This document shows positions 1 through 6,749 of a DNA stretch of 22,685 bases, one piece after another; the stretch's first letter is position 1, and every line of letters begins with the position of its first letter. A program made the translations under genes and the position numbers. This stretch comes from a virus: positions 1-22,685 of the IMG/VR virus record IMGVR_UViG_3300008218_002413. The stretch is one strand, 5' to 3'. The notes below the pieces were generated by a model. The model saw only the letters and a list, made by a program, of their open reading frames with translations. It was not told the origin of the DNA and ran no database searches.

Positions 1-1
1 T

Positions 2-481
2 GTAACTTATTCTGAACTTCCTGATATGGGAAATTGGCGTGGGTCTGAACTTGATGCTGGTACTGACCTTAAGGCTAATGAATTGAATAAATGGAAATAT
101 ATTAATATGCCATTGGAAATTACATGCTCATTCAATGGGATTGCTGCGCAGGGGTTTCGGTCAGGAGAAACAACTTTTAATAGGGCTGTTAAAAATGTAG
201 ACACGAACTTCAATACTAATGCAAATGCTGCGCCGGGACAAACAGCAGATTGTCCGATTAAGATAGCAGCGACAATTCCAACCACCAACCCACTTATTTA
301 TACATATTTTGTTTGGGATCTTAGTACAAAAAATTATCTATCTTCTATATCATACAGCGGAGGAGACACTGGAGGCGGTAATACGGAACTCACTTTAGAA
401 TATGCCAATACATTTAATGATTACGTTCCTTACAGGCATACAGCTATTCAAAGTATAACGCGAGGAGCCGATATCTACTAG
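2..481 (+). CDS. C-terminal part of an unidentified protein, possibly virion structural (5' end outside window)
   Basis: The reading frame is open from base 2 to the TAG at 479-481, with no stop upstream, so the gene begins before the window; the ATG at 26 is probably internal. About 159 residues are visible. They are rich in Asn, Thr, Ser, Gly and aromatic residues, with no signal peptide, membrane segment or catalytic motif in the visible part. The C-terminal third carries a Ser-Gly-Gly-Asp / Gly-Gly-Gly stretch (around bases 352-380) followed by alternating hydrophobic and polar residues, which suggests a beta-sandwich. This recalls phage tail-tube or other virion proteins, but the resemblance is an impression only. 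The next gene starts 12 bases downstream behind a strong Shine-Dalgarno, so the two may share a transcript. Confidence 0.6.
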   Translation, partial: VTYSELPDMGNWRGSELDAGTDLKANELNKWKYINMPLEITCSFNGIAAQGFRSGETTFNRAVKNVDTNFNTNANAAPGQTADCPIKIAATIPTTNPLIYTYFVWDLSTKNYLSSISYSGGDTGGGNTELTLEYANTFNDYVPYRHTAIQSITRGADIY

Positions 482-493
482 AAGGAGGAAAGC

Positions 494-1744
494 ATGTTAG
501 ATTTTTATTTTAATAGGCGTGATTTTTTACGTATGGGAAGTATCGGAGCTGGAATGTCTACGATAGGTCTATCCGATTTAGCATTATCGGAAGAAGAGGA
601 GCTGGCTCTAAAAGACAAATCAGTAGTATGGCTGTGGCTGGGTGGTGGACCCACTCAATTTGAAACGTTTCATGCTCCCACTGATTTCAATGTTCCTGAT
701 CAATTTAGACCTGTGAATGGGTTGTTATATGACAGCGCTACTAATATATCATTAGGGGCTGATTGGCTTCAAACATTTAAACATAAAGATAAAATTGTAA
801 CTGTTAATTCTTTTACGCACGGTGACTCATCTCATCGTCAAGCAACTCACTGGATGATGACGGGTCACTACAACGGCGAACGAGCCCAAACATCCAACCC
901 AAAATATCCGGGTTTTGGCTCTATCGTTTCTTCCATCTATGGAGCTAATACTTCTACGGGAATTCCAACTTATATTAAACAAGGTGGTATTTCGGGAGAG
1001 GGACCTTCATGGTTAGGTGGAGCGTATAAACCATTTGATCCTTCCAACAAGGACAACCTCAGTCCTAGAGTAGAAATAGGTAGATTCAAGTCGCGCGGTG
1101 AATTACTGGCGGCCTTGGATAAGCAGCATGAAATCGTTAGTAATGCAGCTAATTCCATAGGTAAATATACTACACAGGCTTATGATACTATTCTCGGCAC
1201 TGCTAAGCTGGCATTCAATATCGATAAAGAGCCAACTAAAACTAGAGATGCATATGGTAATACCGATATTGGAAAGCAAATGTTACTAGCACGTAGACTT
1301 TCAGAGTATGGTACAAAATTTATTACGATGCACTACGGGGGTTGGGACATGCATGGTAATATTTCTAATGCTCTTAAGGGTAGAGTTCCTCCTGTTGATC
1401 AGGCTATTGCGGCTTTCTTGCAGGATGTCTGGGAAAAAGGATTAAATGAAAAGATTTTACTGGTGGTCACCGGAGAGTTTGGCCGAACTAAACTTAATGG
1501 CAACGCAGGTCGCGACCACTGGCCCGCGATGTCACCTATGCTTATGGCTGGAGGAGAATATGAGTTAGGAAGAACTGTAGGTAAGGCTGATAAGTCGTAT
1601 ACACCTAAAGAAAACCCATATGGTCCGTTGGATGTGTGCGCAACACTATTTGACCACTTTAATATTCCTATGAGTATTCAGAAAGTGGATAATGGCGGAA
1701 GGCCGCGTTACTTGTTAGAGGGTGAAGCCCAATCAATTTTATGA
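494..1744 (+). CDS. DUF1501 family protein with twin-arginine-type signal (first of tandem pair)
   Basis: This 416-residue protein belongs to the DUF1501 family, a sulfatase/alkaline-phosphatase-like group with no firmly established reaction. The N terminus has a twin-arginine motif (RRDFL, residues 8-12) followed by a Gly/Ser/Ala-rich weakly hydrophobic segment, so export by Tat is likely. Family motifs are present in order: WLWLGGGPTQFETF near residue 46, a His-rich GDSSHRQATHW segment near 112, GGWDMHG near 280, GEFGRT near 325, GRDHWP near 338, and a C-terminal GGRPRYLL. The length is normal for the family. The ATG at 494 has an AAGGAGG Shine-Dalgarno at 482-488. A second DUF1501 gene follows after 13 bases. 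The family is abundant in Planctomycetota and unexpected in a phage; whether the product acts in the infected cell or on the virion cannot be told. Confidence 0.88.
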   Translation: MLDFYFNRRDFLRMGSIGAGMSTIGLSDLALSEEEELALKDKSVVWLWLGGGPTQFETFHAPTDFNVPDQFRPVNGLLYDSATNISLGADWLQTFKHKDKIVTVNSFTHGDSSHRQATHWMMTGHYNGERAQTSNPKYPGFGSIVSSIYGANTSTGIPTYIKQGGISGEGPSWLGGAYKPFDPSNKDNLSPRVEIGRFKSRGELLAALDKQHEIVSNAANSIGKYTTQAYDTILGTAKLAFNIDKEPTKTRDAYGNTDIGKQMLLARRLSEYGTKFITMHYGGWDMHGNISNALKGRVPPVDQAIAAFLQDVWEKGLNEKILLVVTGEFGRTKLNGNAGRDHWPAMSPMLMAGGEYELGRTVGKADKSYTPKENPYGPLDVCATLFDHFNIPMSIQKVDNGGRPRYLLEGEAQSIL

Positions 1745-1757
1745 TTAGGAGATTAAG

Positions 1758-3026
1758 ATGTTTAGACTATCAAGAAGAGGATTCTTATCGGTGGGCGGTT
1801 TTGGTATGTTGTCTTTGCCTAATATTTTACAGGCACAACAACAAAACGGCACCCAACACAAAGCTGTTATTAATATATTTTTAGGAGGAGGTCCTCCGCA
1901 TCAAGACATGTGGGACATTAAAACAGATGCTCCCGCAGAAATTAGAGGCGAATTCCAGCCTATCGATACGTCAGTACCCGGTATCCAGATTGGAGAAAGT
2001 TTTCCTAAGATCGCCTCTATGATGGATAAGTTTGTTGCTATTCGTTCAGTGATCGGTTCGGCTGGTGGTCATGACGGCTATCAATGTATGAGCGGATGGG
2101 GACGAAATGAAAAGATCGTTGGAGTTGGCTATCCTAGTATTGGATCGGTTGCTTCAAAGATTCAAGGTCCCGTAGACGTATCAGTTCCAGCCACTATTGG
2201 TCTGGCAGCTAAAACCAAACATAGCCCGTGGTCTGAGTCTGGTAGTGAGGGCTATCTCGGTATCTCCCATAGACCTTTTAAACCTAATGGCGAGATGATG
2301 TCTGACCTCACCCTTAATGGTATTACTAAAGATAGGCTACAATCTAGAAAAGAATTGCTAACAGGCCTTGGTAATATTAAGCCTGAAGGAGATGTTTTCA
2401 TTGATGAGGCTTTTGATGTACTTACTTCTAGTAAACTTGTAGACGCTCTGGATTTAAGTCAGGAGGACCCTAAAATCCGTGAACGTTATGGAGATGGTAA
2501 GCCTTTTAAGTATCAGTATGACGGTGCTCCTACTGTTAATGAACACGTCCTCATGGCACGCCGTTTGGTTGAGGTAGGAGTGCGTTCTGTGAGCCTTTCT
2601 TATGGTAGATGGGATAGTCATGGCGCTAACTTTGATCTCGTTAGAGATCATGGTGGTAAGCTTGATCAGTGTGTCAGCGCATTGGTTGAGGATCTGGATG
2701 AAAGAGGGATGCTTGATGATGTGACTGTTGTGGTATGGGGCGAGTTTGGTCGTACACCCAAGATTAATAAGGGTGCTGGCCGAGATCACTGGCCACAAGT
2801 TAGTTGCGCTCTATTGGCTGGTGGCGGTATGAAGCTTGGTCAAACGATTGGCGAAACAAATCGTCTTGGTGAACACGCTGTCGAGCGCCCAGTTCATTTT
2901 CAGGAAATTACTAGTACGATTTATTATAATCTTGGAATTGATCCTAGAGACACAACGGTTATCGACACAGGTGGACGACCTCAGTATCTTCTAGATCACC
3001 GAGATCCCATGACAGAGCTGGTTTGA
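1758..3026 (+). CDS. DUF1501 family protein with twin-arginine-type signal (second of tandem pair)
   Basis: A 422-residue DUF1501 protein, paralogous to the gene just upstream but clearly diverged from it. The N terminus SRRGFLSVGG (residues 5-14) is a near-ideal Tat signal, and the region around NILQAQ (about residues 22-27) could hold the cleavage site. Family motifs are visible: FLGGGPPHQDMWD near residue 41, GGHDGYQ near 103, GRWDSHG near 283, WGEFGRTPKINKGAGRDHWP near 330-350, and GGRPQYLLD near the C terminus. The ATG follows a GGAGA Shine-Dalgarno and the gene is probably co-transcribed with the first DUF1501 gene. Like its partner it looks somewhat more GC-rich than the replication genes downstream (a judgement by eye), which may point to acquisition from a host. 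The substrate is unknown. Confidence 0.88.
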   Translation: MFRLSRRGFLSVGGFGMLSLPNILQAQQQNGTQHKAVINIFLGGGPPHQDMWDIKTDAPAEIRGEFQPIDTSVPGIQIGESFPKIASMMDKFVAIRSVIGSAGGHDGYQCMSGWGRNEKIVGVGYPSIGSVASKIQGPVDVSVPATIGLAAKTKHSPWSESGSEGYLGISHRPFKPNGEMMSDLTLNGITKDRLQSRKELLTGLGNIKPEGDVFIDEAFDVLTSSKLVDALDLSQEDPKIRERYGDGKPFKYQYDGAPTVNEHVLMARRLVEVGVRSVSLSYGRWDSHGANFDLVRDHGGKLDQCVSALVEDLDERGMLDDVTVVVWGEFGRTPKINKGAGRDHWPQVSCALLAGGGMKLGQTIGETNRLGEHAVERPVHFQEITSTIYYNLGIDPRDTTVIDTGGRPQYLLDHRDPMTELV

Positions 3027-3053
3027 TCAGCAGCTTTATTATGCAGGAGGTTT

Positions 3054-3106
3054 CGGGTTCTCCTCTCTGTACTGATCAATTCAGTTAAAACCCGTTTTCT
3101 TTTCTG
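3054..3106 (+). terminator. possible rho-independent terminator after the DUF1501 pair
   Basis: In the 89-base gap between the second DUF1501 gene and the next gene, CGGGTT (3054-3059) can pair with AACCCG (3089-3094). The enclosed stretch holds a smaller ACTGA/TCAGT hairpin (about 3071-3085), and the outer stem runs directly into a T-rich tract ending near 3106. The outer stem is only six base pairs with a long loop, so the call is weak. Its position at the largest gap in the window, between unlike gene groups, supports it. Confidence 0.35.
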
Positions 3107-3115
3107 GAGGATAAA

Positions 3116-3601
3116 ATGAAACACTTAATTATTACTACGGTACTATTTTTAATGATGGCTACCCCTTCTTTGGCGGCCACTCCCCGTAAACATAAAGATT
3201 GTGAGTGCGACGAGCAAGGATGTATTGATAGCTGCAAGGCATGTGATAAGTGTAGGGCGTGTATCAAAAGAGAAATTCGTAAAAAAATTAAAGAAAGAGC
3301 CGCAGAAGAGGCGAAGAGAAGAAAAGATAGGATACACAGATCTAAGATCAAACCCCGTATTATTATTATTTTTGGTAATGGAGGCATAAACCAATATCGT
3401 CATCATCCCAACTGTAGATGTAACAGATGTTGGTGGTCAGTACGCTATCGACCACGTCGTCAAGTAGATGTTTTTATTAATGTGCATCCTAGAGCGCACG
3501 CTCATCATGATCGCCACAATAGAAAACGTGTTGACAATCGACGTAAACTATGGTATGATGGACTTAGAACTCGCACTGATCGTCCCACCTTCAGAAGGTA
3601 A
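3116..3601 (+). CDS. exported cysteine-rich, basic protein of unknown function
   Basis: A 161-residue protein with a clear Sec-type signal peptide: MKHLII start, hydrophobic core at residues 4-15, and a likely cut after the Ala-Ala at 20-21. The mature part begins with seven cysteines packed into residues 29-49 (29, 31, 36, 40, 43, 46, 49). Then come a Lys/Arg/Glu-rich probable helix (51-80), a hydrophobic IIIIFGNGG stretch, a second cluster of three cysteines (100, 102, 105) and a His/Arg-rich tail with several histidines at 124-134. The ten cysteines suggest disulfide bonding or metal binding outside the cytoplasm. The start is well supported by a GGAGG Shine-Dalgarno (3106-3110). I do not recognise the family. 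PhoH follows after 10 bases. Confidence 0.75.
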   Translation: MKHLIITTVLFLMMATPSLAATPRKHKDCECDEQGCIDSCKACDKCRACIKREIRKKIKERAAEEAKRRKDRIHRSKIKPRIIIIFGNGGINQYRHHPNCRCNRCWWSVRYRPRRQVDVFINVHPRAHAHHDRHNRKRVDNRRKLWYDGLRTRTDRPTFRR

Positions 3602-3611
3602 ACCAAATTTA

Positions 3612-4286
3612 ATGCCTAGAAGAAGAAAACAACCAAAGTCACCACACCAACCTTTACATTATAGGAAACAATTAAAACCAAAAACAGAAAATCAACGAGA
3701 ATATATTATATCCATGGTGGAATCAGAAATTACTTTCTGTTCTGGTCCAGCTGGGTCTGGTAAAACAGCCGTTGCGGTAGGTTTAGCATCTGAATATCTT
3801 TTAAGTAAAAAGGTTGACAGAATTATAGTATCAAGGCCAGTCGTAGAAGCGGGGAGAGGCTTAGGCTATCTACCCGGTTCACTCACTGAAAAAGTACAGC
3901 CTTATTTAATGCCTATAATAGAAGAGTTAAATCTTTTTCTCAGTAGGGAAACTGTTAATAGTTTCAGATCACAGGGTAAAATTGAGTTATGCCCCCTAGA
4001 ATATATGAGGGGAAGAAATTTTCATGACTGTTTTATGATTCTTGACGAGGCACAAAATGCCACCTATGAACAAATAAAAATGTTTATTACCAGAATTGGT
4101 CAAGAATCTAAAGCAATTATCAACGGTGATCTCTATCAAACAGACTTGGTCAGTAACGAAGCAGGTGCTCTTTCTCGCTGTATGGATAAACTAAAGAATG
4201 TCGATGGAGTGTCAGTTTGTGAATTGGATAATTCAGATATAGTTAGGAATAATATAATAGCTAAGATCTTAATTGAACTATCATGA
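3612..4286 (+). CDS. phoH: PhoH-like P-loop ATPase
   Basis: A PhoH-family ATPase, common in phages of aquatic bacteria; proposed roles involve RNA metabolism or phosphate stress, and the phage function is unsettled. Walker A is GPAGSGKT (residues 45-52) and Walker B is FMILDEAQN (141-149). The PhoH-typical segments VSRPVVEAGRGLGYLPG (about 73-89) and INGDLYQTD (about 170-178) are also present. The frame is open further upstream into the previous gene, but the ATG at 3612 gives a 224-residue product of usual family size, while the earlier Met codons overlap the Cys-rich gene; the Shine-Dalgarno is poor (AGAAGG about 13 bases away), so the exact start is uncertain. The stop overlaps the next start (ATGA), which implies translational coupling. 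Confidence 0.93.
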   Translation: MPRRRKQPKSPHQPLHYRKQLKPKTENQREYIISMVESEITFCSGPAGSGKTAVAVGLASEYLLSKKVDRIIVSRPVVEAGRGLGYLPGSLTEKVQPYLMPIIEELNLFLSRETVNSFRSQGKIELCPLEYMRGRNFHDCFMILDEAQNATYEQIKMFITRIGQESKAIINGDLYQTDLVSNEAGALSRCMDKLKNVDGVSVCELDNSDIVRNNIIAKILIELS

Positions 4287-4609
4287 CAACACTTAAAAAC
4301 ATAACATTCAACGCTATGATAATTATTATCGTAGTCATTGTTGCGGTGGATTGCTTTTGGACTATAGAAACCCAAGAAATTATTTTGGAAAATGAGCAAA
4401 ATCCTGTAGCAAAGTTTATAATAACACATAGCGGCGGAAAAGTTTCCTTATTGATAGCGTTAAAATTTATAAATACATTCTTTATAGCTACCTTTTTACA
4501 AAAATTCTATTTGATAGATAAACTAAGAAATAAAACATTTGCAACCGCCGTGGGCATATTGGCGTTCCACTTTTGGTTGCTTTATTATTTACTTTATGCA
4601 AAATATTAA
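4283..4609 (+). CDS. small membrane protein with three predicted TM segments, DUF5658-like
   Basis: A 108-residue protein with three hydrophobic stretches that look like membrane helices: about residues 12-28 (Ile/Val-rich), 55-77 and 85-105. Between the first two there is an acidic loop with an ENEQNP motif. The pattern of a D-x-x-x-T-x-E helix, an E-x-N-P turn and a following leucine-rich helix with a Lys recalls small DUF5658-type membrane proteins. That link is from memory of the pattern and is tentative. It overlaps phoH by four bases (ATGA), so it is translated as part of the same unit. Its job is unknown. Confidence 0.7.
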   Translation: MTTLKNITFNAMIIIIVVIVAVDCFWTIETQEIILENEQNPVAKFIITHSGGKVSLLIALKFINTFFIATFLQKFYLIDKLRNKTFATAVGILAFHFWLLYYLLYAKY

Positions 4610-4610
4610 C

Positions 4611-4949
4611 ATGATAACATATGATTATGAGTGCTCATCGTGTGACCACAGCTTTTCGGTTTCGCAAAGTATTAAAGATGATGCATTATCTAAATGTCCT
4701 GAATGCAAAAAGAAAAAATTACAACGAGTAACTTTAGAGGCCCCAATTGCATTCGTAGTTGGGGAGCCTACTACGGTGGGACAAATGGCCGATAGAAACA
4801 AATCTAAAATGGGAAAATATGAACTGGACAAAAGACGAAAAGAAGACAACGCCGTCGAAGACAAGCAAAATAAAGAAAAATCTGATCTGTACAGAAAAAT
4901 TAATAAAATGACTCCGAAACAAAAAGCCAAGTGGATTAGGGAGGGCTAA
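4611..4949 (+). CDS. FmdB-type zinc-ribbon protein
   Basis: A 112-residue protein that opens with a classic FmdB-type zinc ribbon: ITYDYECSSCDHSF (CxxC at residues 8 and 11) and a second pair in KCPECKK. A short beta segment follows, then a long Lys/Glu-rich charged helix. FmdB-like ribbons are small putative regulators found in bacteria and many phages; their binding target is unknown. The frame is open further upstream, but the ATG at 4611 places the ribbon at the N terminus as in the family and starts one base after the stop of the previous gene. There is no strong Shine-Dalgarno, so expression probably depends on the upstream gene. The last codons hold the Shine-Dalgarno of the next gene. 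Confidence 0.82.
   Translation: MITYDYECSSCDHSFSVSQSIKDDALSKCPECKKKKLQRVTLEAPIAFVVGEPTTVGQMADRNKSKMGKYELDKRRKEDNAVEDKQNKEKSDLYRKINKMTPKQKAKWIREG
4938..4945 (+). promoter_or_regulatory. Shine-Dalgarno that supports a non-ATG start at 4952
   Basis: AGGGAGGG, with GGAGG core at 4940-4944, lies at the end of the FmdB-type gene. It stands seven bases before ATT at 4952 and serves no ATG or GTG at a usable distance. It is the main reason for placing a start at 4952. Confidence 0.6.
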
Positions 4950-4951
4950 CA

Positions 4952-5182
4952 ATTATAGAAAAAGATCCTATAAGAGCGAACTGTCCTCATCATGCAACTA
5001 TACGATTCACTGTAGAAATAGTTAAAAGAAATACAGATGGAAGCTTAGACACAACACCATTAAGCACTAAAACTTTTAACAAATACGGTATTTCAAACGC
5101 GGCTGAATTTACTTTAGACGGTCTAAATGAGGCCGATTGTCTTAAACAAGTTAAAGATAAACTGGAGAGTTTAAATGGCTAG
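4952..5182 (+). CDS. small unknown protein with apparent ATT start
   Basis: This frame runs 76 codons from ATT at 4952 to TAG at 5180-5182. It is closed upstream by TAG at 4937-4939 and contains no ATG, GTG or TTG suitable as a start near its beginning. The sequence reads as a real protein: it starts (M/I)IEKDPIRANCPHHATI, continues with alternating strand-like residues, and ends in an amphipathic helix with DCLKQVKDKLESLNG. The strong GGAGG at 4940-4944 is ideally spaced for ATT at 4952; ATA at 4955 is the alternative. The end overlaps the next gene's ATG (5175) by eight bases, as is usual in this tightly packed cluster, and without it there would be an unusual 225-base gap. I do not recognise the family. 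Confidence 0.62.
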   Translation: MIEKDPIRANCPHHATIRFTVEIVKRNTDGSLDTTPLSTKTFNKYGISNAAEFTLDGLNEADCLKQVKDKLESLNG

Positions 5183-5507
5183 GTGGGAAAATGAAGATCT
5201 TTCAGGATTAAATATTCCTGAACCTCCTAAAACCACAGAAGTCTTCTTCGGCAACGGAGGAAAGACGGCTGAACAAAAAATGGCATTTGCTAAATTAATC
5301 ACAAAAGGTGATGCTGAAACTTATTATGTAAAATATGGAAGAGGAGATCTTCTCGATCCATATCACGCAGACAGGCTTACGTATAACAGGCCTTATTTTG
5401 ATTTCAAAAAAGTTAAAAAAAATGTATTTGATTTGTATATAGAATATCTGAAATCTTCGAGTAGGATATTCCTTACTAGAGCCAGAAGGCTTATGATGGA
5501 GAACTAA
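5175..5507 (+). CDS. conserved-looking small protein of unknown function
   Basis: A 110-residue protein, ATG at 5175 with a GGAGAG Shine-Dalgarno about six bases before it. The first 30 residues are polar and Pro/Gly-rich (NIPEPPKTTEVFFGNGG), followed by helical segments around 33-47 and a basic C-terminal half rich in Lys, Arg, Tyr and Phe ending in RARRLMMEN. No membrane segment, cysteine pair or known catalytic motif is visible. It overlaps the ATT-start gene by eight bases and is followed one base later by an HTH gene, so all three should be co-expressed. Function not recognised. Confidence 0.65.
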   Translation: MARWENEDLSGLNIPEPPKTTEVFFGNGGKTAEQKMAFAKLITKGDAETYYVKYGRGDLLDPYHADRLTYNRPYFDFKKVKKNVFDLYIEYLKSSSRIFLTRARRLMMEN

Positions 5508-5508
5508 T

Positions 5509-5820
5509 ATGAAACGTGGACCACTATCTAACGATGAGAAGTCTTACATAGAACAAAACTCCAATAAAACTGTAGCGTCTTTGTCTAAAAAGCTGAATAG
5601 ATCAGAAACAATAGTTACTGGACATCTAGAAACTATTAAAGATGACGTAGATGCAACCACTATAACGCATAATCTATTTGCCCGAAAAAAGGAGAGAGGA
5701 GTGGTGGTAATGACAGAAGCGGCCTCAATAGTGTCAGATGAAAATAAAAACAAACGAAAAAATAAAGTAAATGTCTCTACCAGACATGAAGGATCAATAC
5801 ACAAGATTAAAGAGGACTGA
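5509..5820 (+). CDS. small helix-turn-helix protein
   Basis: A 103-residue protein whose first 45 residues look like a helix-turn-helix: MKRGPLSNDEKSYIEQN, then a TVASLSKKLNRSETIV segment that fits helix-turn-recognition helix spacing. The rest is charged and probably disordered, rich in Lys, Glu and Asn. Proteins with this basic start plus a single HTH are common in phages and may regulate transcription or assist DNA transactions; no target can be named. The ATG at 5509 follows the previous stop by one base, with GGAG at 5499-5502. The domain call rests on pattern only. Confidence 0.6.
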   Translation: MKRGPLSNDEKSYIEQNSNKTVASLSKKLNRSETIVTGHLETIKDDVDATTITHNLFARKKERGVVVMTEAASIVSDENKNKRKNKVNVSTRHEGSIHKIKED

Positions 5821-5821
5821 T

Positions 5822-6331
5822 ATGCTTTGTACCAAACAAGACTCATATGTTCATAAACTCCTTATGGAAGATATAGAAATTCTCTGGAAATGCGCGCTGA
5901 CAGACGGTCAAACTGTATGGTCAGATTATGACAGGCCCGGAGAAACGGGCTCTCCATGGGAGCGCCTTATGAATTTTTGTGAAGAAACTGGAGAATGTGT
6001 AACCAAGGTTCAAGTATTGGTTTTTGGCGCCCCTCAGGAAGTTTTGTTTGATAATCCCAACGGTTTGGACGGAGTGTTTGTAGTACGTGGCGTGTCTAAA
6101 GATATAAATATGGAAAGTGGAGCAGCTACTGCTTTTCAGCACTTGACAGCCGGCGTTTTAAATGATAACCTTGAAACTGTAGACGTTAGAAAATTTAGTT
6201 GGCCGCTGTGCGAATTCGAGGCACCCGTCCAAACTAGAAAATTGACCCCCGAAAACGTTAACCTAATGATTTTTAAAGATGGCTCAAAAAAGAAGCAAAG
6301 TAAGCAGGTTCAAGTCGCCCTCAACGGGTGA
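5822..6331 (+). CDS. unknown protein of 169 residues
   Basis: The ATG at 5822, one base after the upstream stop and behind GAGGA (5812-5816), is preferred over an earlier in-frame ATG at 5771 inside the HTH gene. The product is 169 residues and looks globular: an N-terminal helix (SYVHKLLMEDIEILWKC), a mixed middle part with a strand-like VTKVQVLVFGAPQEV segment and a VFVVRGVSKD strand, and a basic Lys/Gln-rich tail. There is no signal peptide or membrane segment. The C-terminal 53 bases overlap the next gene. No family was recognised. Confidence 0.6.
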   Translation: MLCTKQDSYVHKLLMEDIEILWKCALTDGQTVWSDYDRPGETGSPWERLMNFCEETGECVTKVQVLVFGAPQEVLFDNPNGLDGVFVVRGVSKDINMESGAATAFQHLTAGVLNDNLETVDVRKFSWPLCEFEAPVQTRKLTPENVNLMIFKDGSKKKQSKQVQVALNG

Positions 6332-6749
6332 ATATTGTGATGCTGCTCAGTACGCCGCTGAAATAATGTGTCAACGTAAATGCGAGAAAGATAACGAAGG
6401 CAGTCTGGCATATAAATTTTGGAACAAAAAACAAAAAAGGTCCTATCAAGGACAAATAGTTGCAGCTAGAAAGTTAATCAAAGAATTTGGTGAAGATGCC
6501 TTAATAAAATATATAAATTCCCCCAGAGGAAAGAACACCTATTCTCTGGGTTTTTTTAATCCACGTCCATTTGTTAAAAAAGAAGTGGCGTTTATGCGCC
6601 ATCTTCTAGATCAACAGCCCAAGACTGAAGAAAATATTGTTAAAAAAATAGACAATACTTCTAAACCTCGTAAGGCCTTTGGTCAGACAAATCTGTTTTC
6701 TAAAATTAAAAGAGCTGAAAGGAGTGATGATGATTGTGGTAAAGAATAA
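6279..6749 (+). CDS. unknown protein directly upstream of the recombinase
   Basis: A 156-residue protein overlapping its upstream neighbour by 53 bases and the recombinase gene by about 20. The N terminus is strongly basic (MAQKRSKVSRFKSP), followed by a Cys-containing segment with YC at 18-19 and MCQRKC at about 30-35, a Lys-rich helical middle with KFWNKKQKRSYQGQI, and a polar tail rich in Lys. The basic nature and the position next to a UvsX-like gene would fit a DNA-binding accessory protein, but this is inference from context. The cysteines are not arranged as a standard zinc ribbon. An upstream Shine-Dalgarno is weak. Confidence 0.6.
   Translation: MAQKRSKVSRFKSPSTGEYCDAAQYAAEIMCQRKCEKDNEGSLAYKFWNKKQKRSYQGQIVAARKLIKEFGEDALIKYINSPRGKNTYSLGFFNPRPFVKKEVAFMRHLLDQQPKTEENIVKKIDNTSKPRKAFGQTNLFSKIKRAERSDDDCGKE

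Noticed and set aside
2454-2798. Minus-strand open frame of 114 codons inside the second DUF1501 gene
   Set aside because: It lies antisense to strong family motifs, has no Shine-Dalgarno and no recognisable domain; the same holds for the other minus-strand frames, such as those at 7-288 and 3085-3387.
3201-3389. Alternative + frame inside the Cys-rich gene
   Set aside because: It is wholly contained in a gene with a signal peptide and strong Shine-Dalgarno, and shows no domain.
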